Made by a program: the position numbers and the translations under genes
DNA from: Pyricularia pennisetigena
Taxonomy: Eukaryota; Ascomycota; Sordariomycetes; Magnaporthales; Pyriculariaceae
Length of the DNA: 64,000 nucleotides
Direction of reading: 5' to 3'
Assembly: GCF_004337985.1 (NCBI RefSeq)
Contig: NC_043742.1
Span: 7,192,641 to 7,256,640 of the forward strand
Shown: positions 13,133 through 26,708 of the stretch, piece by piece
Layout of the letters: every line of letters starts with the position of its first letter
How positions within the stretch are numbered: position 1 is the first letter of the stretch
Notes under the pieces: model-generated
What the model saw: the letters and a program-made list of their open reading frames with translations, nothing else
Database searches by the model: none
What the model was told of the DNA's origin: nothing

Positions 13133-13789
13133 TATAAGAATAATAAGCTCATATTATAAGCTTAAACACGTAATATATACTACGATGCATAATTATGCAC
13201 AATACTACATAACCTTTATGCAATGTATAACGTGTATTAATCAAATAATGCAAATACAATTGCATACAATTCATGCATGTACCCTTTTGACCTATTTGGG
13301 CAAAAGAAATGAACGCAGATCATGTGCAGATCATGTGAAGATTATGCGATTCACAGGCAAACCTATTTTGGTAAAAATAAACGTATAACATAAATATAGG
13401 TAAGGTCTTGAAAATTGCGTCATACAACGTTTCAAATATGAGACGTTTAAAATAGCCACATATATAATAGGTGAACGCTAAAGCGTTGTTTTATTTTATG
13501 CTAATTGGGAAAATAAAATGCAAACCTTAATACGTGGATTTGTAATATATGGATTGCCACATGCAATATTTTTGCAGATAAATAGGGAAAAGTTTCCCGC
13601 CTTAGATTTAGAGGAAGTTTTATAATCTATCTATCTATCGATTTACCGATCTATCTATTTATCCAATCATTAATACAATTTTTACCTTTATCTATCTTAT
13701 TTATAAAAGTGACCTTTTTCCCCTTATATATATCTACCCTATACAGATATATTCATTTCACAATTCATCACATAACCTTCTTTTTAATA
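13133..13789 (+). mobile_element. Copia-1 LTR
   Basis: It runs from TATAAGAATAATAAGC to the CATAACCTTCTTTTTAATA end. Only one roughly 100-bp palindrome unit is present at its 5' end, against two or three in other copies. It sits directly upstream of the gag-pol relic at 13790-17285 and may be that element's 5' LTR, although most of gag is missing. Confidence 0.75.
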
Positions 13790-16700
13790 ATAATTACCCC
13801 AATAGCGGAAATAAAGCTAATAAACTGAGTTTGGGACACTATTACTTCACAACGGTTACTATACCTATTTCAATTTATTCTAACTTTAATACACATATTG
13901 TGTCGCATTTTAGTATAAAATCCTCCAATTTTATTATAGATAGTGCAGCAACAATTTATAGATGCTGCAATATACAATATATAACAAACACTCTAATTAT
14001 AAATGCGATTGTTAAATGGGGCAACGCCTCCCACTTAACTATAAATAAAATGGGAATTATAAAAGTAAAGTTTAGCGATACAGGTATATTAGAAACTACA
14101 AATAACGTGTACTATGTATCAAGATCTGGCTTAAATAGACTTTCTATTGCACTGCTAATAACTATATCATAGCTTTTATAAGCAATTAAGTTATAGTAAT
14201 ATATTAAAAACATACACATAAACTAACAAAAGGTTTTAAAAATAATGGGTTATATATTCTACCTTCCATAATTGTGGAAAATAATTATATATTGCATACG
14301 GAAAAAAGTCGAATAATAACGATGTTTCTTCCAATGCAATATATAAATTAGACGTTCAATATAGGCATATAGGACAAACATCCCTAATGCAGTTAATAAA
14401 GATAAGTAAAATAAAAATATATACAGACGATATATATAATTATAACAAATATACGTGTAAGATTTGCTTAAATGCAAAATCCAATCGGAAAATAAACAGA
14501 ACTTCTGCAAGTATCATAGATTATAATATATTAAACAGAATCGACTCCGATTTAGCTGGACCCATAAACCCACCCACGTATAATTCATATAAATATCATA
14601 TACCGTCTTTGGATAAAAAGTTACGTTATTTGCGTGTTGCATTGTTAAAAACAAAGGCTAATGCCCTAGAGGCACTTAATATATATAAAAAACAAATGGA
14701 TAATAATACCGTTAATACGTTAATATAAATGGTAAAAGAATAAGAAAAGAGTTTTTTACCGATAACGGGGGCGAATATATAAGTAACCAATTTAAAATTG
14801 CGTTACGAAATAACGGTTGTATACACCACTTTACGCCTGCATATAAAAAAAAACCAAACGGGTTAATAAAACGTTTAAATTTAACCCTATTTAATAAGGT
14901 TAGGGCGATATTATTTAATAGCAAAGCACCTAACTATTTATGGGGTGAGATTTTACTAGCCGCTGTATACTTTTATAATAGCACCCTATGTACGGCTTTA
15001 AATATGCAGACGCCAGTCAATATATTTGATAATATAAATGAAATCGATAATGCAATTCACGTAAATAACTATATATAACTTTGGGGATATATTACTTGCT
15101 ATAACGATAACCATGATAAAGAAAAGCTCGAACGTCGCAATAAACTTGGTATTTTAGTAGGTTTTACACCTAATGAAACAATATATAAAATATGGGACCC
15201 ATACCAAAGGAAATGTCTCCTGGTTAGAGATATTACCTCTATAACCCATAGATTTTAGCCACATATAAACAGCGAATATACCAATCTAAATAACATAAAT
15301 AAGGTCGAATTCTTTTTACCAGATTTCGAGGTACATCCAGTAAATAATACAAATATAAATAAAAATAGCAACGTTAATAAAAATAACATTAACAACGTTA
15401 ATAACGCAAATAACGATAATAATATTAATAAAAACAACGTCGTGACCGATAAGAATGATCCCCAAATAGTTTATAATTCGTCTGCAAAAATAAATATAAA
15501 AAATAAACCCCCAATAAATTCTGCAGAATAGAAAATATCTAATGAAGTTCTATGTACATTACGTGATATTAATAAATCGTTAAAATTCAATCTTAACGAG
15601 GATAATTACGAATTAATAACAAACTCGTTAACAAAACCGAATACCTATAAACAAGCCATGGAAAGGCAAATTTGGGAAAATTGGTTGCAGGCTTGCAAAA
15701 ACGAAAATAATAGTTTAATAGAATCCAATACCTTTACTAAAACAGATTTACCTCCAAATAAAATAGCTATAACTGGGCGCTGGGTTTTTGAAGAAACCCT
15801 TATATAATATAAATAAGATTCGTTTTATCACTGATATTAGTAAGCGGTATCGTTATAAAACCATATGGGGAGTACAGGGATTCCACCAAATTATGGGTAT
15901 TAATTACCTGGATACCTTTTTTACAACTTGTAAAACAAAATCCTGGCATTTATTTATAATGTTAGCACTATATAAAGGGTGGTACGTTATTCAATATAAC
16001 GTTAAAAACGCGTTTTCACACGCAAATATCAATACCAAAATACATATAAAGTTACCTGCAGGGTTATGTACGAATAAAAAATTATATAAATAAAGTGGGT
16101 AAATTAAATAAAGCCGTGTATAGTCTAAAACAAGCGCTTGAACTTTGGTATAAATACCTAACCAAAACGCTGATAAAACTAGGTTTTACTGTTTTCCCAT
16201 ACGACGAAAGCGTATAAATAAACCAAAAAAAATAAAAACCAATTTTTTGGTATTATTCTGGTTTGCCACGTCGACGATATTTTGGCATGTGATACCAATT
16301 TATCGTTATTGGATATTTTTTATAAGGAATGGTTTAAATATATAAAAATAAAATGTATGGGACCTGTACCCTATTTTTGGGGTCACAGGATAATTATAAA
16401 TAAAAACAATAAAGCCGTTATTGTTAACCAGGAAAGTTAAACCAATAAAATATCGAGTAAATTCAATATTATAAATAACGAAAAACCTTCTACCATTCCG
16501 GGGGTACCAGGTTTTAAATTCGACAGAAATAAACATAAAGCTACAAAAAAGGAAATCAAAGATTTCCAACAGAAAATAGGCTCATTATGATATTTCGCAA
16601 TAAAAAGCCGCCCAGATATAGTATATTGCACGTGCCTAACCGCCAGGTTTATGGTTCATCCTAAAGCTAAATATTTCAAAATTCATGAGAATGTTTTTAA

Positions 16701-17285
16701 ATATTCGCTAAAAAATCCCACTTTTGGCCTACAATATAGCGTTAATAGTATATCCCAGTATAACGTTCACAATAATGGATCCATTAAAGATAATGTTAAC
16801 GAAAAATTAATAAACAATATAAATAATATACATAACTTCCAGGATAAAAGCCAGAAAAATGATGATAATATAATATTTATGACGGGATATACAAACTTTG
16901 ATTGGGATAGCGACCTAAGTCAAAGATCTTCCACTACTGAATATATATTTAGCCCGTCCAACAGTAATAATATAAATAACGATAACAATATAATAAATTG
17001 GACTTTTCAACTTCAAAAAACGGTAGCTTTATCGTCGACTAAAACTGAGTATATGGCTTTACGAGACGCCGTTAAAAAAGCCATGTATTTAAATAATATG
17101 CTAAATTATATAGAAAATAATTTGAACTTGGATTTTAACATTAGAACCCCTTTAATCTCAATGGATAATACGTCTACTATGCACTTCGCGGAAAACCCGG
17201 AATTTTGTACAAGATCTAAGCATATCGATATAATATATCATTTTAACCGCGACACTATAAATAATAATTTAGTTGAGTTGAAATC
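13790..17285 (+). pseudogene. Divergent Copia-1 protease-integrase-RT-RNase H relic
   Basis: A decayed Ty1/copia polyprotein. Visible parts in order: the protease motif IDSAAT near 13940; a GAG-pre-integrase end with CKICLNAKS near 14455-14480; integrase with FTDNGGEY near 14750-14775; a long Asn-rich linker (15340-15440); an RT fragment, open from 15788 to 16093; CHVDD near 16270; and RNase H, open from 16651, with LSSTKTEYMAL, DNTSTMHF and RSKHIDI. TAA/TAG stops and frame changes interrupt it. Its protein differs widely from the copy at 45486-49656, so it is a separate, older lineage. Most of gag is absent. The right end is truncated and fused to a reversed Copia-1 LTR. Confidence 0.8.
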
Positions 17286-18054
17286 GTTAAAAGGGAGGTT
17301 ATGGAGTGAATTGTAAGGTGAATATATCTATGTGAGGTAAATATATATAACGGGGAAAAGGTCACTTTTATAAGTAAAATAGAGGTAAAAATTGTATTAA
17401 TAGTTGACAGTTGGTTTTATGTAAAATAAAAATCCGTAATTAATCTAATATATAAATAGATGGATAGATGAATGGATGGATCGATGGATAGATCCTAAAA
17501 CTTCCTCTAATTCTAAGGCGGGAAACTCTTCCCTATTTATCTGCAAAAGTATTGCATGTGGCAATCCATGTATTACAAATCCACGTATTAAGGTTTGCAT
17601 TTTATTTTCCCAATTAGGATAAAATGAAACAACGCTCTAGCGTTCACCTATTTATATATGTGGCTATTTTGAACGTCTCATATTTGAAACGTTTTATGAC
17701 GCATTCTTCAAAACCTTATCTATATTTATATTATGCGTTTATTTTTACCAAAATAGGTTTGCGTGTGGATCGTATGTGAAACGCATGAACTGCGTATAAT
17801 CTGCGTTCATTTCTTTTGCCCAAATAGGTTAAATTGGTGCATGCATAAATCGTATGCAATTGTATTGCATCATTTGATTAACACACGTTATACATTGCAT
17901 AATTATGCATCGTAGTATATACTACGTGTTTAAGCTAATAATATAAGGTCATTATTTTTTATGCACTGCATAATAATTACGCATAGTTATGCATAATTAT
18001 GCATCGTGGTATTTACTATGTGCTTTGGCTTATAATATATGCTTAATATTCATA
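17286..18054 (-). mobile_element. Copia-1 LTR, reversed
   Basis: It begins TTAAAAGGGAGGTTATGG, carries a GGAT/GATA tract at about 17459-17495 and ends TATTCATA. It is followed by Copia-1 internal sequence, so it is the 3' LTR of a minus-strand element truncated at 18364. Confidence 0.8.
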
Positions 18055-18364
18055 TATACCCCCGTAATTCGTATAATAAGAGCTTATTTTATTATATAAT
18101 TAATCTGTAAAGTAGTCTTCTTTTTGACATATAAAATCCAGTGGGGAAAAAAATCGTTGAAACAAAGTATTTTATATATGCACAAATTTAACGTATAAAA
18201 CCGTTTGGGAAAGATTGTTGGATTATTATATATTTCAGCAAAAAGTCTAAATTCTTCAGGTTGAAAAGCATTATTTAATATTTTCTAGACTTAATAAATA
18301 GTTATGGGCTGGATTTGGTACCGTTTTTGTTTAAAAATCCGCCGAATTTTCTTTTGTTGGTATG
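18055..18364 (-). pseudogene. Copia-1 3' internal fragment (polypurine tract and RNase H end)
   Basis: It starts with the reverse of the polypurine tract, TATACCCCCGTAA. It then matches 45219-45560 of the preserved element, including the sequence around TGGGCTGGAT. A Copia-2 LTR begins at 18365 and ends the match. Confidence 0.8.
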
Positions 18365-18915
18365 TGTTAATAACACGGGTTCCTAACAGGGGTTTAGGCA
18401 TTAGCCTAGGTGCGGCGTGGTGCTAGTTGCGTTGTAAAGGCCTATAATTACAGGGTTTAATGCACTAAGTTGTTTACTAAATTTTGGGACTAATAAATTT
18501 AATTAATCGGTGGGGGAGATTTTGTTTTGTTTCCCTTGTACATTTTCCGACATCCAAATGGGGGTCCGCACCCCGCAAAGCGTTCCGGTGCCGCACACGA
18601 TTTTCCGAATTATTATTTCAAATTCGTTATCGAAAAAACAACCTCATTTCCATACAAACCATTTTTGGGTTCGCACTAATTTGCTAACTTTGTGAAAACT
18701 TCAACCCGGTACAGGGTAGCTAATTCGTAAATGCAGGGTGGGTATCAAAACCGGTAAACCCCACTCGTTAACACTTGAAATCGCAATTCCTGCAATATAT
18801 AAAATATAACGGATAATCCGACAACCCCGACAGCCCCACTTCAACACTATCTACTGTGGCTTATATACAAATTAAAGTGGACCCATTACATGCTAAATAA
18901 CGTATATAATTACCA
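18365..18915 (-). mobile_element. Copia-2 LTR (3' LTR of the 18916-23305 piece)
   Basis: 551 bp from TGTTAATAACACGGG to ATAATTACCA. The adjacent CCCCCTCTTTT is the complement of the polypurine tract seen before the LTR at 57731. This fixes the family and the minus-strand orientation. Confidence 0.85.
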
Positions 18916-18989
18916 CCCCCTCTTTTTTGCTACTATTCGCGTAAAGTCGAAAAAGTATATAAAAGATCAAACCCTAAAAAGAAAGATCC

Positions 18990-19146
18990 CCCTTATATCC
19001 CAACCGGATTCGAACTCCCGATATAAGCCCCATGGATAACTAAACCCTGTATACCGACCCATAACGCCCGAAATGGACGAACCCCTGGATTCGAACCCCG
19101 GATTTACATAATATTAACCCACGGAATTAACTACTAAACCAGGTAG
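18990..19146 (-). other. Two tandem tRNA-like modules in the Copia-2 tail
   Basis: On the minus strand there are two B-box matches, GGTTCGAATCC in the 19085-19101 block and AGTTCGAATCCGG in the 19005-19020 block. Each has a loosely A-box-like segment upstream. The same pair is present in the plus-strand copy at 57455-57643, so the modules belong to the family. No complete cloverleaf can be drawn. Confidence 0.5.
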
Positions 19147-19729
19147 CTAATTTAGCTGTTCGTTGGCAATAGTCCAAACTAGGCATATTATATAAAATAT
19201 TTCGAATGCGTAAATCGCCCAAAACACGAACCTTTTCAATTTTAAGTTGACTTTGGGTATGAAATCGGTATAAATTGCTTATTAATCAACTTGTGCTGGG
19301 TAAAGTTGGGTAATACCGCCGGGATTAGGCTAACAAAAATCCGATATTGCAAGCAAAGAAAATATAATGGGTTGCAATTAGCTGACGAACTAATTAAATA
19401 CCCTCAAATTCAATAGGTAAAAACAAAGCTTTTTGTAAAACTTTTAACCCTATAAACTTTTAAAAAACCTTATAAATTGGAAACGTCAGGGGCTTTATTA
19501 AACCATTAGCGGGTATTTGTTTGGATTTCAGGTATTTTAGCGTTATTAATCCTTTTATAACCAATTCCCGTACGTAATGAAATTTTCATGACGTATATCT
19601 AGTACGTTAATAGTGCGTAGGGTTATATGCGTTAGCTATATGGCCTCTATTATCCCCAAATATTGCAATAGGGCCGTTTATGGGTAATCCAATCTATATA
19701 AATAGGCTTTTGAACCTCTATGCTTTACG

Positions 19730-20061
19730 TATTAAAAGGAAGGTTATATGATGAATTGTAAAGTTAATATATCTTTATAAGGTAGATATATATAAGGGGA
19801 AAAAGGTCACTTTTATAAATAAGATAAATAGAGGTAAAAATTGTATTGCATTATTTGATTAATACACGTTATACATTGCATAATAATTATACATCACCGT
19901 GCATAATTATGCATCGTAGTATTTACTACATGCTTAGGCTTATAACATAAGCTTATTATTCTTTTATGCATTGCATAATATTTATGCATAGTTGTGCATA
20001 ATTATATATCGTAGTATATATTACGTGCTTAAGCTTATAATATAAGCTTATTATTCTTATA
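19730..20061 (-). mobile_element. Internally deleted Copia-1 solo LTR with target duplication
   Basis: A 332-bp reversed LTR lacking the middle, from the tetranucleotide tract to the TGTATTGCATT block. It is flanked by the direct repeat TTACG (19725-19729 and 20062-20066) and interrupts Copia-2 RNase H. This copy fixes the LTR end as TATGAG, a RIP-altered TGTGAG. Confidence 0.85.
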
Positions 20062-21678
20062 TTACGCAAAGCTTCCGTTAAAACATCGGTTTCGGCTTTT
20101 AACGTGCTTGAATCTATAAGATTAACCTTTTTGCATTTCCACATTATGAAGCCCCCAAATAGGGCGTACAAATATCCGTAAATTGATTTTGAATTTTCCC
20201 TAGCCCCGGTAAAGTCGCTATTACTAAAACCCAATATTTTAAAACCTTCATACCCTCCTATTAAACAATTGGGTGGTAATTCAGCTTTAAATATCTTATT
20301 TCCGTAATAAACAAATCAGGATTTAATACCCACTAAATAACGAAATACATTATTAACTGCCGTTAAATGGATTATAACAGCTTTTATTGAAAAACGTGAA
20401 AACCATTAAACCGCAAAACCGCAAACCCGATATCCGGGCGCGTTAATAGCATCAAATACATAAGGGTGCCGATAATACGCTATAATAATTAGATTTTCAA
20501 CGCATTTACGGGCTTGCCCCCGCTATATTTTAGCACACCCGGTTATAAAAGAACAGATATAAGTTTGCAATTAATTTTCACGAACGTTGTTAATACTTTC
20601 TCTATATATTAGCTTTGTTGGAACCAAAATAGGCGCTTAGGTTTATCCTTCATAATTTGAACGGTTAGAAAATAGGCTGCAGGGCCCCTGTTTTCCAACC
20701 CGTACACCTTGTTTAAACGGGCTTTTAAATCCTAAATATATTGCAATTTAGGACCTATTAGCAGGCAATCGTTTACAAAGGTAACGATAAAGTGTTTGGA
20801 TTTAACGTTATAAAAAACAGCGGGATTAAAAATTAACGGCTTAAAATCTTTTTTAAAAAGTAGGCTTTTTAGCTTGTTTTACCATTCTTTTGGACCCTAT
20901 TTCAAACCGTATAGCGCCTTTCCCAAGTGTATAACCTGCCCATAGTTCCGATTATAACCCATCTCCACTGAAATTTTAGCGGTGGTAAGGGTATAAAATT
21001 TAACTTATTCGTTAAAACCGTTTGGAATTCGCAAATATATACTTATATGTAAGGTTACTATTTAAAAACCCCCCGATATAATTGATTTGTTTTATCTCCC
21101 AATTTTGTGCATTAGCTATAGTTACAAATATACACCAAGTAGGTGGTATACTAGTGTTAGCAAGAGTTTCGATATAATTTAGGTTTTCGACCTGTAAAAA
21201 ACCCCTTATAATAAGCCTAATTCTGTATTTTATAGGCTTATTATTTTCATCCTTTTTTTAATTCAAATACCGGCTGGGTAAAAGCGAGTCTACGGTTTAA
21301 AGTTATTTTAATTTTAGGGATAAAACGGAAGGTTTTTGCAGTAACGATTTGGTCGAATTTAAACGTTGCAACAATTAACCATTTAGCATTTTTAGAGCTA
21401 TTCAGGGCCTGTTGGTAATTATTTGGTTTACCGTTATTAGTGGACTTTTTCTTTATTTTCTTCTTGGTTTAACAATAAAAGTAATTTACGTAATTTATAT
21501 CCATTAGATTTGGGTTTTCGAACTGCGAAATTAATTCTAAATTCTGTATTTCAGGTGCTGACAACACCGGAATTTCCGTTGTTTTAGGTACTGGGTTAGG
21601 TACCGCTACCGGTGAAGGCTTTGGGGGGCGAACAGTAGGTTGTACAAACCTGGCGGGCACTGTATTTTCAGGGTTTAA

Positions 21679-21775
21679 CTGCCCTGTAACGGGTGGTAAC
21701 TACTTCATAACAGGTGGCAAATACCCTGTAATAGGTGGTAAATGTCCTGTAACATGTGGTAAATGCCCTGTATTC
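21679..21775. repeat. Short tandem repeat in the Copia-2 coding region
   Basis: About four imperfect 24-25 bp units resembling CCTGTAACAGGTGGTAAATG. The plus-strand relative near 55245-55275 has about one unit, so the array expanded in this copy. Confidence 0.75.
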
Positions 21776-23305
21776 TGAGGGCTTTTTGAGGATAATTATC
21801 CGCTGGAACGCTGTTAATTTCGTTTTCATGTTTAAAATTGAAATCCCCCTTTAAATTTGTATTTTCCCCCTTTAAAATTTGTAACGTTTCCTTTAAAATA
21901 AACAAATTTTTAGGGGTTATACCCCTTCAAAGTTTTACGGTAAAGGTTTTAAATACGGCCCGTTTAGCGGGTGCGGTAACCAACGTTGTCAAATTTAATA
22001 AATGGGTTAAAAACTTTACCGTTCCGGTGCGGGGAACCATTTTATCAAATTTTTGGCGTTTTTCCAACGGTATAATAACTTGGTATACAATACCAACAAC
22101 CCGAAAATACCCTAAATTGGGTTTGTACGGTAATCCAGGTTAGAATTCGGAATAAAATCCCTTATAAAGTGTTAAATCCCTATTAATTACCATTATACGG
22201 TAAATTAAATCAAATATAGCAGATAGAAAATAATATAATAAATGTAATGGTAAACCCGCCGCTATAATGGTAAAACGAAGTTTATCCAAAAAGATTTTAA
22301 CGGACCGATCCGTTAATCCGGTTTGGCGGTGGTTATAGGGATACGAAATGCTAAAACTAAGATTTTTGTTTATAACCCAATTTTGAAGGTTTATATTAAC
22401 CTCCTACCCCTATCGAAATGGAAATTTAAGGGGTAACGCTCTTACGTAGTTTTTAAAACCTCAATAAAACCTTTAATAACCATTAAAACCGTAGGTCCGG
22501 CTTTATTTCGTAATAGGATTAACTACCGAAAACGTGGTTTTCGGTCCACTAATAACAAAAATACGGGCTTTTTATTGTAAAAATTGAGTCTAAAAGTTAT
22601 TGTATCACCTTTCATTAAATCGAAAATGTTAGGGGGTGTAAGGAGTGCGACCTTATTTGTACGCGTAAAAAAAATGGCTTTAACACCAATAATATAAATA
22701 ATTGCCCTAATTTTGTCGAAATTAAGTAACCTTTTTGTAATTTTAGCGGTTTTTTTAATAATAATAACCCTATATGCCCCAAGCGCCTGTGCCATAATAG
22801 GGGTTTTGGGCGTGGATTTCGTTATAATTATTCGTAATTCCGCTTCCTTTAGGGGTTAACCAGCCGTCCGTAATTCGTTTTAGCCCTAAAGGGAAGTAAT
22901 TTATAAAGGCCTGCTTTGAAAACGATAATAAAGGAGGTTTTAACAATGGATTTTTTATGTGTGAAACCCCCTTTTTTTCGGAAATAGTCCCTTTTATATT
23001 AAGTTGTATAAAAGGGTCACCTAGCGGCGAGCCGGGCCTACATGGCCCAATTTCACGTCGATTTTCAGGGCTTTTACCGCTAAATTTCTGCGTCACAGGT
23101 AAATCTACGGTTATTTCCGTATACTGTTCGGGATTTAGCTTTTCCGTTACCGTATTTTCTTCCGGTTCCGAATTGGTGTAAATTCTATAATTCTCGTAAT
23201 TTTCGGGTTTTATATTATTTAATTTTATTTCCAACGGGGCTGCGTAACCCTTTACAACCCCCTGTAAAACTATGCTAAAAACGGTGCTATATTCACCTAT
23301 TACAC

Positions 23306-24291
23306 TATGAGAATAATAAGCTTATATTATAAGCTTAAGCACGTAATATATACTACGATACATAATTATGCACAATTATGCATAATTATTATGCAGTGCA
23401 TAAAAGACTAATAAGCTTATATTATAAGCTTAAATACGTAATATATACTACGATGCATAATTATGCACAACTATGCATAAATATTATGCAATGCATAATA
23501 AACTTATATTATAAGTTTAAGCACGTAGTAAATACTACGATGCATAATTATGCACAATGATGTATAATTATTATGCACAATAATGCATAATTAATATGCA
23601 CAACAATGTATAATTGTTATGCACAATGATGCATAATTATTATACATAATAATGCATAATTATTATGCACAATACTGCATAACCTTTATGCAATGTATAA
23701 CGTGTATTAGTTAAATAATGCAATACAATTGCACACAATTCATGCATGTATACTTTTGACCTATTTGGGCAAAAGAAATGAACGCAGATCATTTGCAGAT
23801 CATACGATCCACAGGCAAACCTATTTTGGTAAAAATAAAACGCATGACATAAATACAGGTAAGGTTTTGAAGATTGCGTCATACAACGTTTCAAATATGA
23901 GACGTTCAAAATAGCCACATATATAAATAGGTGAACGCTAAAGCGTTGTTTTATTTTATCCTAATTGGGAAAATAAAATGCAAACCTTAATACGTGGATT
24001 TGTAATACATGGATTGCCACATGCAATACTTTTGCAGATAAATAGGGAAGAGTTTCCCGCCTTAGAATTAGAGGAAGTTTTATAATCTATCCATCTATTG
24101 ATCCATCCATTTCATCGATCCATCCATCTATCGATCTATCTATCTATCGATTTCTCGATTCATTTAACCATCAATACAATTTTTACCTCTATCTATCTTA
24201 CTTATAAAAGTGACCTTTTACCCCTTATATATATTTACCTTATACAGATATATTCACTTCACCATTCATCACATAACCTTCCCTTTTTACA
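23306..24291 (+). mobile_element. Copia-1 LTR, solo, at a rearrangement breakpoint
   Basis: It runs from TATGAGAATAATAAGC to CCCTTTTTACA, 986 bp, with three roughly 100-bp palindrome units and an ATCC/ATCT tract. The 5 bp before it (TACAC) do not match the 5 bp after it (ATTGT). ATTGT is instead the complement of ACAAT at 53601-53605, next to another Copia-1 LTR. Confidence 0.9.
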
Positions 24292-25960
24292 ATTGTATAG
24301 GGTATTCTTTAATAATACGCCCCCTATATTATAATGTATAAGGCCATTAACGATATTTATTTTAAACGAGGGGATATATAAACCGTTATTTAACGTAACC
24401 TTTCTAAATTCGTCAGCTTTTTGGCCGTAACGGACCTATATTTTCACAATTCCGGTGTTTACAGGCCTAATAAAGCCACCTCCTATACCGATTTCGATTG
24501 TAAAACCGGGGGTATAATCGGTAAAAAATTGCTTATTTGCAAAAATATAATGCGTACTACTTGTATCGTATAGGATAGGGTACCCTAGCTTCCATAATTT
24601 AAGGATCCCTTTTACGCCGCGTCAAGGTTTCGTTTTAACCCTAAAATTAGCTGTTAAAGCTTATAGTTTTAACGTTTTACCGGTATCGGTTTCCGAATCC
24701 AAATCCGAACGTAATTTTATAACTCCGTTAATAGCGGAATTAATCTCCTATTCCAAAGCCTTATACCCTGCGCCTTTGTTAACGTCACCTGGAATCGAAC
24801 CCGTAAATAGTTCGAAATTTATAGAAATTATAAACGTTACAGCGGTTAATTTATTGGAGGAGGATTTAATATTTTTTGCAAAACCAAAATCCGAATTGAA
24901 GTTTTTATTTTTTTTCGTGATTTAAAGGTGTTTTCCTGGCCATTATTTTCCTTTTTAGCGCCTTTTTTAGCGTTTTCTTACCCGTTTTATTGCCTTTAAA
25001 CCTATAATTAGCGGCTTTAACCGTTATAGAGCCTGAAATCGAATTTTCGGATATAAGGTCCTCTATAAAGTATTTCAAATTTAATTTTTACGAATTTTGG
25101 CCTATTGCCTGCAGGGCCCGTTGGGTATTGCGTTGGCGTTCGGTCCAAATAGGGAATATCCCCTCCAGGGCCTATAAATACTAGTTTCGTACGTTTACGG
25201 GGTTAATTTGCACGTTGGTATTCGCTAATTTAATTACCAGTAAGTTAAAACGGTTGTTAAATTTAAATATTATTCCTTTAAATTTTGAAAAATTTAAGGC
25301 GTGGAATTCCCGATATAGTGAATTTCGACTAATTTCGAGTATAACGGAATAGTTATTTTCCAGGGTTTTATAAACCGTTACGGGGCTGGAATGCTATAAA
25401 ATAGATGTTAAAACTTCTCTGGTTAAGCTGTTTTCTATAATTAATAATAGGATTAATTGCTCGTGTTCCGGTAAGGTATAGCCAATTTAAGGGTTGGCAA
25501 TAAATTCAGCTATTTTTATAGCTTTAAATTATACTATTAACGCCTGTTTCCACAAATTGCAATTGGTAACATTTATTAATCTACAATTTTCGGGGAAAGA
25601 AAATACCCGTTTCGATAGTTTTTTACCCATCCCGTTACCTAAGATTAGGTTACCAAATAAATTAGGGGGTGCGGTAGCGGGTTTGCTTTCCGAATTACCA
25701 TTGAAATTAGTGGAGTTACCGTTTTTTAAGGTTAATAGGGTAGTTAACTGTTAAATTATTTTTTGAAATTAATCTATTTGCGTAATTAACGCTTTTAATT
25801 GCAGGTTTTGGGCCTGTAATTTAGCGGTTAAAATTTCGTTTAGGTAGGGTTTAGGCCCCCTATTTGTTGGAATCGGGCCTGGAAGGCCCGATATAGGGCT
25901 GTTTTCCATTATAAGGTAGTTTGAATTATAATTGCAATTCGCTAATTTATAGTTATAATC
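24292..25960 (-). pseudogene. Copia-2 gag relic (5' part of the element completed at 53601)
   Basis: A decayed gag frame on the minus strand. It starts near 25910 with MENSPISGLPGPIP, followed by LQAQNLQLKA and a UBN2-like segment containing YTLPEHEQLIL. It is homologous to 7873-9002. Glutamine codons have become TAA/TAG in several places. Its 3' edge at 24292 (ATTGT) is complementary to the start of the Copia-2 pol piece at 53601 (ACAAT), which indicates that the two halves once adjoined around a Copia-1 LTR. Confidence 0.7.
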
Positions 25961-26694
25961 AATTAACCTAATTGCTTAAGGGTAAATACTTTATTTAATT
26001 TAGGATTTGCTACACCGTTTACCTTTTAACGGGTATAGGCATGTAATTGCCAATTATAGGGTTTATTGCTATTTTTAATGGTTCAAGTCCACTAAAACAC
26101 AGGGTTGGAATCCCTAAAATCCCTAGTTAATGGGTGCCCTGGTATTTGTACCAATCCAAGTGCACGTAACGAATTCAATTCGTTAAATGGGTGCAGGGTA
26201 AACTGCAGGGTATCGTGTAGGGTAAATTGCAGGGTATTGTGCAGGGTAAACTAACCATTAACGTAATTCCGCTAATGGGTTTATGGGTTATTGTAAACCT
26301 TATTAAACGCACTTGGATTTAATGGGTTATTAGCGAGCGAATACAGGGGTTTTTGGCCATAATTCGCTAGCGTAAACCCTATTAAAAATTTGAGCCAATT
26401 ACAGTGGCGTGCACGATCCACAAAAACCACACCAAAGATTTTTGGATTTGTAATGCAAGCGATCGTTGCAATATTTGAAAGGGCCTAAATGGAACGCTAA
26501 TTTTTAGCGATCCCTATTGTAAATACAGGGTGTTAAGTGCTGAACTAGCGTTTCAAACTAACAATTTTGCTCAAAAACAGCAATATTTTCGTCAATATAC
26601 GTGCGGTAAATATGCGATAATAACCAAAATAAAATTTAAATTTCAGGTTTTCCAGCGATGCAAAATGCATTTTAATGCACAAGCTAAAACTTCT
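25961..26694. other. Copia-2 untranslated leader with tRNA-like box and short repeats
   Basis: This stretch lies between the gag start and the primer site. On the plus strand, B-box-like GGTTCAAGTCC occurs near 26082 and GGTTGGAATCCC near 26103. A tandem of about three units built on GTGCAGGGTAAACTGCAGGG lies at 26185-26256. I see no open frame of interest. Confidence 0.5.
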
Positions 26695-26708
26695 CCGGGT
26701 TTATAGCC
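26695..26708 (-). promoter_or_regulatory. Copia-2 primer binding site (half tRNA-iMet type)
   Basis: The plus strand reads CCGGGTTTATAGCC immediately before the reversed LTR. It resembles the initiator tRNA-Met anticodon arm CCGGGCTCATAACC with three transitions. The position next to the LTR end is as expected for a primer site. Confidence 0.7.

Larger units (their letters stand above)
18916..23305 (-). pseudogene. Copia-2 pol relic (integrase, RT, RNase H)
   Basis: A decayed Ty1/copia polyprotein on the minus strand. From its 5' side (right): an integrase-proximal region, open 22770-23234; a GAG-pre-integrase/integrase region, open 22523-22795, ending LLLVDRKPRFR; a linker; RT around 20600-21450; and RNase H at about 20062-20234 with SKSIYGYLYALFGGF and SSTLKAET. 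The same order and sequence are seen on the plus strand at 53601-57180. Many stops are TAA/TAG at glutamine or tryptophan positions. A Copia-1 LTR is nested at 19730-20061. The left part is the tRNA-like tail and polypurine tract. At 23305 the piece ends against a Copia-1 LTR without a target duplication. Confidence 0.75.

Noticed and set aside
23640..23918. Repeated frames of about 90 residues in Copia-1 LTRs (also near 42991-43272 and 61047-61325), looking like a conserved small protein
   Set aside because: They lie inside LTRs in both orientations, include the palindrome units, and are conserved only because the LTR copies are young.
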